Assembly (NCBI GenBank): GCA_964487295.1
Contig: CAZAQL010000008.1
Location: 1-39,919 of the forward strand
DNA length: 39,919 nucleotides
Direction of reading: 5' to 3'
Source: JAPEKQ01 sp964487295
GTDB taxonomy: Bacteria; Joyebacterota; Joyebacteria; Joyebacterales; Joyebacteraceae
The notes under the pieces were generated by a model. It had not been told where the DNA came from, did not search any database, and was given only the letters and a program-made list of their open reading frames with translations. Made by a program: the position numbers and the translations under genes. Shown in pieces: positions 31,041-39,764 of this stretch (position 1 is the first letter of the stretch; every line of letters starts with the position of its first letter).

Positions 31041-31156
31041 TCTTTCAGGGGGCAGTCCGCCGGCCGGCGCGCTCCGCGAATCCCAGGCAGCGGCCAGCGC
31101 TGGCCGGACGGACGAACCGAGGAGCGAATCGCGCATCAGAGGAGAAGGACGTGTCC

Positions 31157-31198
31157 GGACACAGCAGCACGGAGGACACAGCAGCGCGGAGGACACAC
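31157..31198. repeat. 17-bp tandem repeat in a 5' leader
   Basis: GGACACAGCAGCACGGA (31157-31173) and GGACACAGCAGCGCGGA (31174-31190), one mismatch, then a partial third copy GGACACAC. Located in the leader of the Spy/ZraP-like gene. Confidence 0.9.
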
Positions 31199-31270
31199 GG
31201 GACCATTCGCATGCACGAGCAGGACGGACGCGACCACGCACGGTCGCCGGAGCACGAAGGGAGAAGACCG

Positions 31271-31912
31271 ATGAGCAGGAAGACCATCATCATAGGATCC
31301 ATCGCAGCGCTCGCAGCTCTGAGCCTCCTGAGCGTCGCGGCGGTCGCGCGACCGGGCGGAGGCCCGTCAACCCGGCGGGGCGGTGGCATGGGCATGTCAT
31401 CGTGCCGCATGGACGGCGGCATGCGTCCGAGCTTCACGAGCGAGCAGCGCGAGCAGATGGACGAGATCCGCGACGGCTTCGAGGATGAGCGGGTCGAGCT
31501 GCAGAACAAGATCAAGGTGCTCCATCTCGAGATGAAGGATCTCGTGGCGAGCGACAACCCCGACTTCGGCAAGCTCGAGGGCATGATTGACGACCTCTCG
31601 AAGCTCAAGGCCGACATGATGAAGCTCAGGCTGCGGCAGCACCGCGCCATGCGCGACATCCTCGATGAGGACCAGCGCGTGCTGTTCGACCGAGGCATCG
31701 GGCGGATGCTCGGCCACGGCGGACGGGGCGGCATGGCGAGCCCCGGGCGATCCGGCATGGGCGCCGGCCCCGGTCGCGGCATGCGCGGCTGCCGGGTGTC
31801 GGACGGCTCCGGCCCGGGCGGCATGCGCATGGGCATGGGACCAGGCGGTCGCCGTGTCGAGAAGCGCGTGATCGTCGAGATCGAGGACGAGGAAGCGCAG
31901 GAGTCCTACTAG
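31271..31912 (+). CDS. Periplasmic Spy/CpxP/ZraP-like metal-responsive protein
   Basis: A 213-residue protein with signal peptide MSRKTIIIGSIAALAALSLL followed by SVAAVA. The core (residues ~55-145) is helical: FTSEQREQMDEIRDGFEDER, IKVLHLEMKDLVASDNPDFG, LEGMIDDLSKLKADMMKLRL and AMRDILDEDQRVLFDRGIG. This is the LTXXQ/heavy-metal-resistance layout of Spy, CpxP and ZraP, periplasmic chaperones induced by envelope or metal stress. Gly/Met/Cys-rich stretches flank it (GGGMGMSSCRMDGGM; GGMRMGMGPGG) and could bind copper or zinc. The ATG at 31271 has AAGGGAGAAGACCG before it; the frame is open further upstream to 31004 but those residues are low-complexity and overlap the promoter. It follows a ZraSR-like pair and tandem sigma-54-type promoters. 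Confidence 0.85.
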   Translation: MSRKTIIIGSIAALAALSLLSVAAVARPGGGPSTRRGGGMGMSSCRMDGGMRPSFTSEQREQMDEIRDGFEDERVELQNKIKVLHLEMKDLVASDNPDFGKLEGMIDDLSKLKADMMKLRLRQHRAMRDILDEDQRVLFDRGIGRMLGHGGRGGMASPGRSGMGAGPGRGMRGCRVSDGSGPGGMRMGMGPGGRRVEKRVIVEIEDEEAQESY

Positions 31913-32128
31913 GAGGGTCGACGTCGGCAGCGGCTGACGCAGACGCGACCATGATCCGGAAGCAGCAACCGACCAGTGAGTGACAGTGTTCGAGCAGCAA
32001 AGGTGATCCAGCAGAAGCAGGGCAGCAGCACCAGACCACTCTCTCCACCAGCTGTTCCGGCGCGGGCCGGAAGCTCCATGAACCAGGGTCGCCGCGCGAC
32101 TCGACCGACAACCGGTCCGCTCCCCCCA

Positions 32129-32168
32129 GACGGGCGGTCCCCACAAGGGGCCGCCCGTTCCCCCTTTC
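32129..32168 (+). terminator. Rho-independent-like terminator
   Basis: ACGGGCGG-T-CCCC (32130-32142), loop ACAA, GGGGCCGCCCGT (32147-32158), then TCCCCCTTTCG. A 12-bp stem with one bulged T, 217 bp after the Spy/ZraP-like stop. The 447-bp gap 31913-32359 holds this, no recognisable gene, and the promoter at 32231. Confidence 0.7.
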
Positions 32169-32230
32169 GTGGCCCCAAGGCGGTCGCCAGCGCCTCTGAG
32201 AGCGGCGCGCGATCCGTCTCCCGTTCCCAC

Positions 32231-32259
32231 TTGTCGCTCCTTCGCGGCGCGCCTATACT
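32231..32259 (+). promoter_or_regulatory. Sigma-70 type promoter of the purine permease gene
   Basis: TTGTCG (32231-32236), 17-bp spacer, TATACT (32254-32259). Predicted start near 32266, leader of about 94 nt to the ATG at 32360. The leader does not show a purine riboswitch. Confidence 0.7.
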
Positions 32260-32359
32260 GCGTCGCCGGTAGTGACCAAGGTCTGACCGCGCGGCGGTCG
32301 TCGGCACCGGGCCGGGCGCCCAGGGTCGGCGCGGCCGCGCTCGCGAGCGGGAGGCGCGT

Positions 32360-33685
32360 ATGCTGGAACGGTTCTTCAGGCTCTCGGAGAACGGCACGAC
32401 GGTGCGAACGGAGGTGCTGGGCGGGGCCACGACGTTCATGGCGATGGCCTACATCATCTTCGTGAACCCGGGTATGCTGTCATCCCCGGCCGGCGCCGGA
32501 ATGGACTTCGCCGCGGTGATGGCGGCGACCTGCATCGCCGCCGCGCTGGCCACGCTTCTGATGGCGTTCCTCGCGCGCTATCCGATCGCGCTGGCGCCGG
32601 GCATGGGGCTCAACGCCTACTTCAGCTTCATCATCTGCGGGAAGATGGGCGTGCCCTGGGAGATCGCGCTGGGGATCGTCTTCATCTCCGGCGTCGTGTT
32701 CACGGTCCTGGCGGTCGTCCGGGTCCGCGAGATGATCCTCACGGCCATCCCCACGACGCTCAAGCTCGCCACCGCGGGCGGCATCGGGCTCTTCATCGCG
32801 TTCATCGGCATGCACGACGCCGGCATCGTGAAGGCCGATCCGGCAACCTTCGTCACACTCGGAGACCTCGGCAGTCCTGCGACGCTCGTGGCGCTCTTCG
32901 GCCTCGTCGTCACGGGGGCGCTCATGGCGGCGCGCGTTCGCGGCGGGATCTTCTGGGGCATTCTCGCGACCGGCGTCATCGGCATCCTCACGGGGATCAC
33001 GGAGTTCGCCGGGATCATCGCGCTCCCGGACCTGTCGCCGACGTTCCTCAAGATGCGGCCGCTCGCCGCGCTCCGCGTCGAGTACATCGCGCCCATCTTC
33101 GTCCTGCTCTTCTTCGACATGTTCGACACGGTCGGCACGCTGGTCGGCGTCGGCACGCAGGCAGGCTACATGAAGGACGGCAGGCTCCCGCGCGCCACGC
33201 AGGCGCTCCTGTCGGACTCCATCGGGACGATGGCGGGCGCGGTCGTGGGCACGTCGACGACGACGAGCTACATCGAGAGCATCGCGGGCGTGAGCTCCGG
33301 CGCACGCACGGGGCTCGCCAACGTCGTCACAGCCGGCCTTTTCCTCGTCGCGCTCTTCTTCTCTCCGCTGGCGAAGATGTTCGGCGTCGGCATCGAGAGC
33401 GCCGACGGCGTTTTGCTGCACCCGATCACGGCACCGGCGCTCATCATCGTCGGATGTCTCATGATGAAGAGCGTGTCGAGGATCGAGTGGGACGACTTCT
33501 CGGAGGCCATTCCCGCTTTCCTGACGCTCATCGTCATGCCGTTCACGTACAGCATCGCCCACGGTCTGGCGATCGGCTTCACGAGCTACCCGCTCATCAA
33601 GCTCCTCTCCGGGCGGGGCCGCGACGTGCACTGGCTGGTCTACGTCCTTGCCGGGCTGTTCGTCCTGCGGTATATATTCCTGTAG
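32360..33685 (+). CDS. AzgA/NCS2-type purine (guanine/hypoxanthine) permease
   Basis: A 441-residue inner-membrane transporter with about 12 helices. Family signatures are TEVLGGATTFMAMAYIIFVN at the start, APGMGLNAYFSF near residue 82 (substrate-site region), FIGMHDAGIV, the acidic FVLLFFDMFDTVGTLVGVG and GTSTTTSYIESIAGVSSGAR. These are diagnostic of AzgA/PbuG-like proton-coupled adenine, guanine or hypoxanthine uptake. GGGAGGCGCGT precedes the ATG. It stands alone behind its own promoter. Exact purine preference cannot be read from sequence. Confidence 0.93.
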   Translation: MLERFFRLSENGTTVRTEVLGGATTFMAMAYIIFVNPGMLSSPAGAGMDFAAVMAATCIAAALATLLMAFLARYPIALAPGMGLNAYFSFIICGKMGVPWEIALGIVFISGVVFTVLAVVRVREMILTAIPTTLKLATAGGIGLFIAFIGMHDAGIVKADPATFVTLGDLGSPATLVALFGLVVTGALMAARVRGGIFWGILATGVIGILTGITEFAGIIALPDLSPTFLKMRPLAALRVEYIAPIFVLLFFDMFDTVGTLVGVGTQAGYMKDGRLPRATQALLSDSIGTMAGAVVGTSTTTSYIESIAGVSSGARTGLANVVTAGLFLVALFFSPLAKMFGVGIESADGVLLHPITAPALIIVGCLMMKSVSRIEWDDFSEAIPAFLTLIVMPFTYSIAHGLAIGFTSYPLIKLLSGRGRDVHWLVYVLAGLFVLRYIFL

Positions 33686-33816
33686 GGCCGTTTGTTAGCA
33701 TCGGCCGGCCGGGGTCCGACGGAGACGGCCCCGCAAGCCCTCCCATCCCAGCGTTCCGATCGCGTGTCGAATGACGCGCGGTGGCGGTTCCGGGGCGCGT
33801 GACCATCGAGGTGCGC

Positions 33817-34443
33817 ATGCATCGGAATATCACGCTCGCGATCGTCGTTCTCTGCGCGCTGCTCGTCGCGGACGCGGCCTCGGCCGAGCTCACGGGTTTC
33901 GTTCCCCGCTCGCGGCACGGCGCCGAGGTGAGCATCGAGATCCCCCGGTTCATCTTCCCGATGGGACAGGGGTTCACGGGAGATTACGCCGTCGATCAGG
34001 GATGGGGCTTCGGGTTCAGCCTGATGTTCGGGTTCTCGGACGTCGTCGGGCTCGAAGGCAGGGTGGTCCAGTCAAATCACGCTGTCGAGGCCGGGGAGTG
34101 GGACCTCGACCAGACGTTCGTCGGGCTCCGGTACTGCTTCGTGGGCGACAGCCCGTTCCAGCCGTTCGTGAGCGGCGGCTACTGCCGGCAGCTCATGGAG
34201 ACCGACTCGATCGACGCGCCGCTCGACGAGTTCACGAGGCTCTCGGGACACGGCGCGTACGTCTCCGTCGGGATCGACTACTTCCGCACATCGAAGTTCC
34301 TCTTCTCGGTGCGCGCGGACTACGTCCTGATGGACTTCACGCGCGGCGCCTTCGGCATCGACGAGGGCGATCTGGACGAGTCGATCGACTCAGACACCAT
34401 TGCGGTGTCGGTGTCGGTCGGGTATCGGGCGCCGATCTGGTAG
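33817..34443 (+). CDS. Small outer-membrane beta-barrel protein
   Basis: A 208-residue protein with signal peptide MHRNITLAIVVLCALLVADA then ASA. The mature part alternates strand-like stretches: FGFSLMFGFSDVVGLEGRVV, QTFVGLRYCFVGDSPFQPFV, YVSVGIDYFRTSKFLFSVRA and a final strand TIAVSVSVGYRAPIW. The length and pattern fit OmpW/OmpA-barrel-like (eight-stranded) proteins. The C-terminal aromatic residue is the usual assembly signal. GAGGTGCGC precedes the ATG. The last codons and stop lie within a 27-bp tandem repeat. The phosphatase-superfamily gene starts 70 bp downstream. Confidence 0.7.
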   Translation: MHRNITLAIVVLCALLVADAASAELTGFVPRSRHGAEVSIEIPRFIFPMGQGFTGDYAVDQGWGFGFSLMFGFSDVVGLEGRVVQSNHAVEAGEWDLDQTFVGLRYCFVGDSPFQPFVSGGYCRQLMETDSIDAPLDEFTRLSGHGAYVSVGIDYFRTSKFLFSVRADYVLMDFTRGAFGIDEGDLDESIDSDTIAVSVSVGYRAPIW

Positions 34444-34497
34444 TGGCGCCTTCGGGCGCCGATCGGGCAGTGGCGCCTTCGGGCGCCGATCTGGTAG
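34427..34497. repeat. 27-bp tandem repeat across a stop codon
   Basis: Copies 34427-34453 and 34454-34480 (two mismatches) and a 17-bp partial third copy (34481-34497). Each holds the palindromic GGCGCCTTCGGGCGCC, so the array can also fold as repeated hairpins. The stop of the outer-membrane protein lies in copy 1; the next gene begins at 34514. Confidence 0.95.
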
Positions 34498-34513
34498 CCG
34501 TCAAGGAGCTCTC

Positions 34514-36472
34514 ATGAACGCGCGACGAAGCGCTCGGCAGTACATCACCCCGGGAGCCGTCTTCCGGCGCACGGCGTGCATCTGGAAGGGTATCGCGCTC
34601 CTCATCTCGCTTGTCGCACTCGTCTGGCTCGTGATCGAGAACCCGTTCATCATCGACAGCCTCTGGCTCGGACTGCTCGTGTTCGCCATTCTCCCCGGCG
34701 TGGTCGGCGGAATCGTCGGGATGCTCATCGGCGGCGTGCAGGCTTTCTTCGTCTCGCGCGGACGGTCGAGACGCAGCCGCACGAGGGTGCGCGGGTTCTG
34801 GCTCTTCGACGATCTCACCGAGGGACGATACACGTTCTGCCTCCTCGTCGGGGCCGTGGTCATCATCGCCGTCCTCGTGGCCTTCGGCATACAAGCCAAC
34901 GTCGACGCCGGACCGTCGGAGCCGCCGCTTCAGGTTCTCATCGTCGGTCTCGACGGCATGACGTGGCGCGTCGCAAATCCCATGCTCGAACGGGGCGAGC
35001 TCCCGACGATCTCATCGGCGATGACCGAGGGCACCGGGGGCACCATGGAGTCTCTCAAGCCGATGTACTCCACGCGCATCTTCACCTCCGTCGCGACCGG
35101 CAAGACGGCCGACAAGCACGGCATCCGGGGCCTGTCGGACACGCGATCGGACCAGGTCCTCGCGAAGCGCATCTGGGAGATCCTCGATGAGCAGCTCGAC
35201 TGGGACTACGGTCTCGTCGAGTGGTATCTCACGTGGCCGCCGGCCGCCAGCGACGACGGGTTCTGCGTCCCCGGCATTCTCGCGATGACGGACGAGACCA
35301 TCCCGGAGGAGCTCGGCTTCATCAAGAAGCTCAGGCGCCAGGGCAAGGACGTCCGTTCCCGCGGGGCCGGCTACTATGTCGGCATCGGCCTCGGGGCGGC
35401 GCGAAACGGCGCGCGCCTGTCGACGCTTGTGGACCTCGTGTCGATCGCCGTCGCGCAGAGACGTCCGGGGGCGACGCAGCTGGAGCTCTACCACCGGCAG
35501 CAGAAGGCGCTCGTGCGCGTCATCAGCGACGCGACGTGCCACCGGCTCAGGACCGCGCGCCCCGAGATGCTCGCGATGGTCTACAAGGCGACGGACTCGG
35601 TCTCGCACAAGTACTGGAAGTTCTTCGACCCCGAGCCGTTCGGCGAGATCCCGCAGGAGGACATCGAGGCGTACGGGCGTGTCATCGAGGACGTCTACCG
35701 TCTGGCCGACAGCGAGCTGGCCCGGATCCGCCGCTATGTCGCGGACGACGGCATCGAGGTGATCATGTCGGACCACGGCTTCCAGGCGAACACGAGCTTC
35801 GGAATGCAGATGGTGAGCTTCCGGACCAAGGTCCTGCTTGAGGCGCTCGGATACTCGCTGTCCGACGTCAGCTACGTCAACCTCGGCGGCAGCTTCTACC
35901 TGCAGCCGCTGACGCTCGATGCGGACGAGAACGCGCGCATCCGCGCCGACCTGGCGCGCGTCTTCGGGTCGCTCACCATCGCCGACGGCGAGTCACCCGC
36001 GTTCTACGTGCGGAACGTCGACGAGGAGGGCGTTGGTGACGACTTCGTCGAGGTGACCGTGACGCCGGAGCTCCAGATCGCGGCGCCGGAGGATCCGCTC
36101 CTCGTGGCGGCGGACGGGCAGGAGGTCCGCATCTCGGAGTTCCTGAGCGTTCTCGACATCTCCGGCGCGCACGACGTGCACGGGATCGGCGTCTTCGTCG
36201 GTCCGCCCTTCCGCGCAGGCGCGCAGCTGGCCGGCGCGTCCGTGCTCGACATCACGCCGACGGTGCTGGCCGCCCTGGGGCTTCCGGTCGCCGAGGACAT
36301 GGACGGACGCGTGCTCACCGGGGCGTTCACCGAGGAGTTCGCGGGTCGCGCGCCCTTCGAGACGGTCGAGACGTACGAGACCGAGGTGCGGGTCCCGAGG
36401 GAGAGCAGAAACATGGAGGAGATGTCGGAGGAGACGCAGGAACGCCTCCGATCGCTGGGATACATGCAGTAG
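34514..36472 (+). CDS. Membrane-anchored alkaline-phosphatase-superfamily protein (phosphodiesterase/pyrophosphatase-like)
   Basis: A 652-residue protein. Three membrane segments precede the catalytic part: ~28-48 (LLISLVALVWLVIENPFII), ~52-75 (LGLLVFAILPGVVGGIVGML) and ~112-130 (LVGAVVIIAVLVAFGI). The catalytic domain starts with LIVGLDGMTW (metal-binding Asp147), then the nucleophile region MYSTRIFTSVATGKTADKHG, YKATDSVSHKYW, and SDHGF (Asp420, His421) and HDVHGIGVFVG near the end. This is the type I phosphodiesterase/nucleotide pyrophosphatase order of metal ligands. It ends EETQERLRSLGYM, a tail common in this superfamily in metagenomic genomes. AAGGAGCTCTC precedes the ATG. Substrate unknown; a lipid- or glycan-linked phosphate at the cell envelope is likely. 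Confidence 0.85.
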   Translation: MNARRSARQYITPGAVFRRTACIWKGIALLISLVALVWLVIENPFIIDSLWLGLLVFAILPGVVGGIVGMLIGGVQAFFVSRGRSRRSRTRVRGFWLFDDLTEGRYTFCLLVGAVVIIAVLVAFGIQANVDAGPSEPPLQVLIVGLDGMTWRVANPMLERGELPTISSAMTEGTGGTMESLKPMYSTRIFTSVATGKTADKHGIRGLSDTRSDQVLAKRIWEILDEQLDWDYGLVEWYLTWPPAASDDGFCVPGILAMTDETIPEELGFIKKLRRQGKDVRSRGAGYYVGIGLGAARNGARLSTLVDLVSIAVAQRRPGATQLELYHRQQKALVRVISDATCHRLRTARPEMLAMVYKATDSVSHKYWKFFDPEPFGEIPQEDIEAYGRVIEDVYRLADSELARIRRYVADDGIEVIMSDHGFQANTSFGMQMVSFRTKVLLEALGYSLSDVSYVNLGGSFYLQPLTLDADENARIRADLARVFGSLTIADGESPAFYVRNVDEEGVGDDFVEVTVTPELQIAAPEDPLLVAADGQEVRISEFLSVLDISGAHDVHGIGVFVGPPFRAGAQLAGASVLDITPTVLAALGLPVAEDMDGRVLTGAFTEEFAGRAPFETVETYETEVRVPRESRNMEEMSEETQERLRSLGYMQ

Positions 36473-36585
36473 GAGCGGGCGCGCCGCCGGGAGCCGGACC
36501 ATCATGCCGACGTCTTCGGCGGCGAGCGAACATCACGACGCGGGCACTTGACGGATGACGATCCCGACGACACGAGGAGACATGA

Positions 36586-37008
36586 ATGCTCGAGGTGAAG
36601 GCAAAGTGGGCAGGCGGCTTCAAATTCGAGGGCGTCGACAGCAGCGGACGCGAGATGAAGATGGACGCCAGCGTGGGAGCCGGCGGCGAGGGTGACGGGT
36701 TCCGTCCGGCCGAGCTGCCGCTCATGGGGCTCGCGGGGTGCACGGGCATCGACACGATGGAGATCCTCCAGAAGATGCGGCTGCCGGTGGAGGGGATCGA
36801 GGTGAGGGTCGTCGCCGACAAGAAGGAGGATGGCCCCGCCGGCTATGCCGCGATCAGGGTCGAGTACACGATCCGCGGCAAGGGACTCTCGCCGGAGAAG
36901 GTCGAGAAGGCCGTCCGCCTGTCCGAGGAGAAATACTGCACTGTGATCGGCTCGCTCCGCGAGCCGACGTCTGTCACGCACGAGATCACGATCGAGGAGA
37001 CCTCATGA
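36586..37008 (+). CDS. OsmC-family protein
   Basis: A 140-residue cytosolic protein. The two redox cysteines of OsmC/Ohr peroxidases are present: Cys52 in GLAGCTGIDTMEIL and Cys118 in EEKYCTVIGSL. The order (beta-strands, GGEGDGFRPAELPLMGLAGC, long helix, RVEYTIRGKGLSPEKVEKA) fits the YhfA/OsmC subgroup, which reduces organic hydroperoxides or has less defined roles. GAGGAGACATGA precedes the ATG. Its stop overlaps the TldD start (ATGA), so the three genes to 39723 are translationally linked. Confidence 0.93.
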   Translation: MLEVKAKWAGGFKFEGVDSSGREMKMDASVGAGGEGDGFRPAELPLMGLAGCTGIDTMEILQKMRLPVEGIEVRVVADKKEDGPAGYAAIRVEYTIRGKGLSPEKVEKAVRLSEEKYCTVIGSLREPTSVTHEITIEETS

Positions 37009-38375
37009 AGAACCGCATCGCGGAGGTCCTCAGGAAATTCGCGGGGAAGACGGACTACCTCGAGATCCACATCGAGGAGACCGAGGAATCGCGCGTCGCG
37101 TTCACGGGCCGGCGTCTCTCCGATATCGGACGACGCGTCGATCTCGGCGGGAACGTCCGTGCGCTCTACAAGGACGCGTGGGGGTTCGCGTCGTTCAACA
37201 GCCTCGACCGCATCGAGGAGTTCGCCGGGCACGCCGTCGACCAGGCGCGGCTCGTCGGCACCGGCACGAGCCGCCTGGCGCGCGTGGAGCCGGTGGTGGA
37301 CGACGTCGCGCTCGACGTAGGGCGCGACCCGCGGGACGTCTCGCTCGCGGACAAGGTGGACGTCATGCGGGCGTACAACGAGCAGGTGCTCGGCTTCCAC
37401 GACGACATCATCACGAGCTCCGTGATGTACTTCGACCGATTCCGCCGGTTCTGGTTCGGAAGCTCCGAGGGCGCGATGGTCTACCAGGAACGCGTCGACA
37501 TCGGCGGCCGCGTCGCGCCCGTCGCGTCGCGTGGCGGCGGCTCGCAGTCGTACAGCGCGTCATTCGGAGGCAGCGACGACTTCGGCGTCGCGCTCGGCAA
37601 CGAGGCCGACGTCGAGGAGGCCTGCCGGATCGCGCTTGGGAAGCTCGACGCCCCGAAGGTCAAGGCCGGGGAGTACACGGTCGTGATCGACCCCCGCCTG
37701 GGCGGGGTCTTCATTCACGAGGCGTTCGGACACCTCTCCGAGGGAGACAACGTCTACGAGGACAAGAACCTGCAGGAGGTCATGGTCCTCGGTCGCCGCT
37801 TCGGGAAACCCCTGCTCAACGTCTACGACACCGGACTGGACAAGGGTGTCCGCGGGTATCTCGTCTACGACGACGAGGGCGTTCCGACCGAGAGGACGGA
37901 TCTCATCAGCGAGGGCGAACTCGTCGGGCGGCTTCACTCGCGCGAGACGGCCGGCAAGATGAACGAGCGGCCGACGGGCAACGCCCGGCTCATCGATTAC
38001 CGGTTCCCGCCGGTCCCGCGGATGCGGAACACCGTCATCGCGCCGGGAGACGCGTCCTTCGACGAGATGATCGCCGACGTCGACCTCGGCATCTACGCGG
38101 TCTCCGCGTCCGGGGGACAGACGAACGGAGAGATGTTCACGTTCACGGCGGCCGACGCGCGCATGATCCGAAACGGAGCGCTGGCCGAGCAGGTGCGCGA
38201 CGTGATGCTGACGGGCAACGTCTTCACGACGCTCGAGAACATCGACGCCGTCGGCGACGACCTCGCGTGCCACGACGGCGCTGGAGGATGCGGCAAGTCG
38301 GGGCAGTTCCCGCTCCCCGTGACGCACGGGGCGCCGCATGTCAGGATCCGGAACGTCGTGATCGGAGGTGAGTAG
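37005..38375 (+). CDS. tldD: TldD-type metalloprotease subunit
   Basis: A 456-residue protein of the TldD/PmbA family. The active-site motif HEAFGH (His238, Glu239, His243) is present in FIHEAFGHLSEGD, with later blocks RETAGKMNERPTGNARL and GGCGKSGQFPLPVTHG supplying the third zinc ligand (Cys). The TldD/TldE heterodimer degrades unfolded peptides and trims leader peptides in some RiPP pathways (microcin B17). ATGA overlap with the OsmC gene fixes the start. TldE follows at once. The pair lies 10 kb from the RiPP-like cluster, so a role in leader removal there is possible but only inferred. Confidence 0.94.
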   Translation: MKNRIAEVLRKFAGKTDYLEIHIEETEESRVAFTGRRLSDIGRRVDLGGNVRALYKDAWGFASFNSLDRIEEFAGHAVDQARLVGTGTSRLARVEPVVDDVALDVGRDPRDVSLADKVDVMRAYNEQVLGFHDDIITSSVMYFDRFRRFWFGSSEGAMVYQERVDIGGRVAPVASRGGGSQSYSASFGGSDDFGVALGNEADVEEACRIALGKLDAPKVKAGEYTVVIDPRLGGVFIHEAFGHLSEGDNVYEDKNLQEVMVLGRRFGKPLLNVYDTGLDKGVRGYLVYDDEGVPTERTDLISEGELVGRLHSRETAGKMNERPTGNARLIDYRFPPVPRMRNTVIAPGDASFDEMIADVDLGIYAVSASGGQTNGEMFTFTAADARMIRNGALAEQVRDVMLTGNVFTTLENIDAVGDDLACHDGAGGCGKSGQFPLPVTHGAPHVRIRNVVIGGE

Positions 38376-38376
38376 C

Positions 38377-39723
38377 GTGGAGCACATCGTCAAGAGAGCA
38401 CTGGACAAGGGCGTCGAGCAGGCCGAGGTGTTCTTCTTCGAGAGCCTTGAGACCGACGTGGAGTACGAGGCCGGGAAGCTCAAGTCGCTCGCCGACACCG
38501 AGGAACGCGGCGCGGCGCTCCGGGTGGTCAAGGATGGGAGGCTCGGCTTCGCGACGACGACGAAGCTGAACGACGTGGACACCCTCGTCGCCAACGCCAT
38601 CGCGACGGCGGCCGAGGGGGAGCGCGCGACCTTCCGGTTCGCCGAGGAGGCGTCCGTTCCGTCGCCCGCGATCACGGACGAGGGCATCGTCGAGCTTACG
38701 GTCGAGGACATGATGCGGCACTCCGAGGAGGCCATCGCGAGCGTCCATGACTACGAGCCGCGCATCAACATCGAGTCGAGCTCGACACGGCAGCGGCAGC
38801 GCATCGAGGTGGCGACCTCGCGCGGCTTCTGCTCCGAGTTCGAGCGGACGACGTACCAGTTCTACGTCGGGGGCATGCTCGTCGAGGGGACGAACATGCT
38901 TCACGCCGGCAAGGCGTACGCCGGAACGGAGCTCGGCGTGGATCGGGCGGCGCTCACGGGGGAGGCCATTGAGGACTTCCGGCGCGGCAGGGTCAACGCG
39001 GCCGTCCCGCCCGGGAAGACGACGGTCGTGCTGACTCCGCGGGCCGTCGCCGACATCTTCCTCACGCTGAATCTGGGCGTGAACGGGCTCTACGTGGACG
39101 AGGGCATCTCATCGCTTCGGGGGAAGCTCGGCGAGCACATCCTCGATGAGCGGATCACGATCCACGACGACGGTATCCGGAACGGCGGCTTCTTCTCGGC
39201 GGCCTTCGACGACGAGGGCGTCCCGATGAGCGACACGACCGTGTTCGAGAGCGGGGTGCTCAGAAGCTACCTCACCGACCGTCGGACGGCAGCGAAGCTT
39301 AACCACCCGCTGACCGGCAACGGGCTCAAGGCGAAGCGTCTCATCATGTCGAAGGAGCTCGGGAAGGTCCCGGCGCCCGCGATCACGAACTGGGTCATGG
39401 AGGGCGGCGAGAACCCGTACGCTGAGCTCATCGGGAACGTGGGAACGGGAGTGCTCGTCGACAGCATCATGGGGATCGTGATGGCCAATCTTCAGGCCGG
39501 CGACTTCTCGGGCAACATCCTGTACGGGCTCAAGATCGAGGACGGGAAGACGGTCGGCCGGGTCAAGGACACGATGATCTCAGGCAATGTCTACGAGCTC
39601 TTCCGTGACAACGTCCTCGGCATCTCGAGTGAGGTCGAGCGGGTGGGCATCATGGGCGGCATCGGGAGCCACTGGTATCCGTACGTCGCCCTGCGAGACG
39701 TTTCGATCGCGGCGAAGGGCTAG
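38377..39723 (+). CDS. tldE: TldE/PmbA-type subunit
   Basis: A 448-residue PmbA/TldE homologue. It lacks the HExxxH motif: the corresponding region reads VVLTPRAVADIFLTLNLGV. Family blocks are GRLGFATTTKLNDVDTLV, DTTVFESGVLRSYLTDRRTA, and GNILYGLKIEDGKTVGRVKD near the end. It is the partner that forms the proteolytic chamber with TldD. GTG at 38377 is chosen because GGAGG lies eight bases upstream, overlapping the tldD end; GTG at 38368 is an alternative. Confidence 0.92.
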   Translation: MEHIVKRALDKGVEQAEVFFFESLETDVEYEAGKLKSLADTEERGAALRVVKDGRLGFATTTKLNDVDTLVANAIATAAEGERATFRFAEEASVPSPAITDEGIVELTVEDMMRHSEEAIASVHDYEPRINIESSSTRQRQRIEVATSRGFCSEFERTTYQFYVGGMLVEGTNMLHAGKAYAGTELGVDRAALTGEAIEDFRRGRVNAAVPPGKTTVVLTPRAVADIFLTLNLGVNGLYVDEGISSLRGKLGEHILDERITIHDDGIRNGGFFSAAFDDEGVPMSDTTVFESGVLRSYLTDRRTAAKLNHPLTGNGLKAKRLIMSKELGKVPAPAITNWVMEGGENPYAELIGNVGTGVLVDSIMGIVMANLQAGDFSGNILYGLKIEDGKTVGRVKDTMISGNVYELFRDNVLGISSEVERVGIMGGIGSHWYPYVALRDVSIAAKG

Positions 39724-39764
39724 CGCCGGAGTTCGCGATGACACGCGTGGATCGGGGGAATGAC

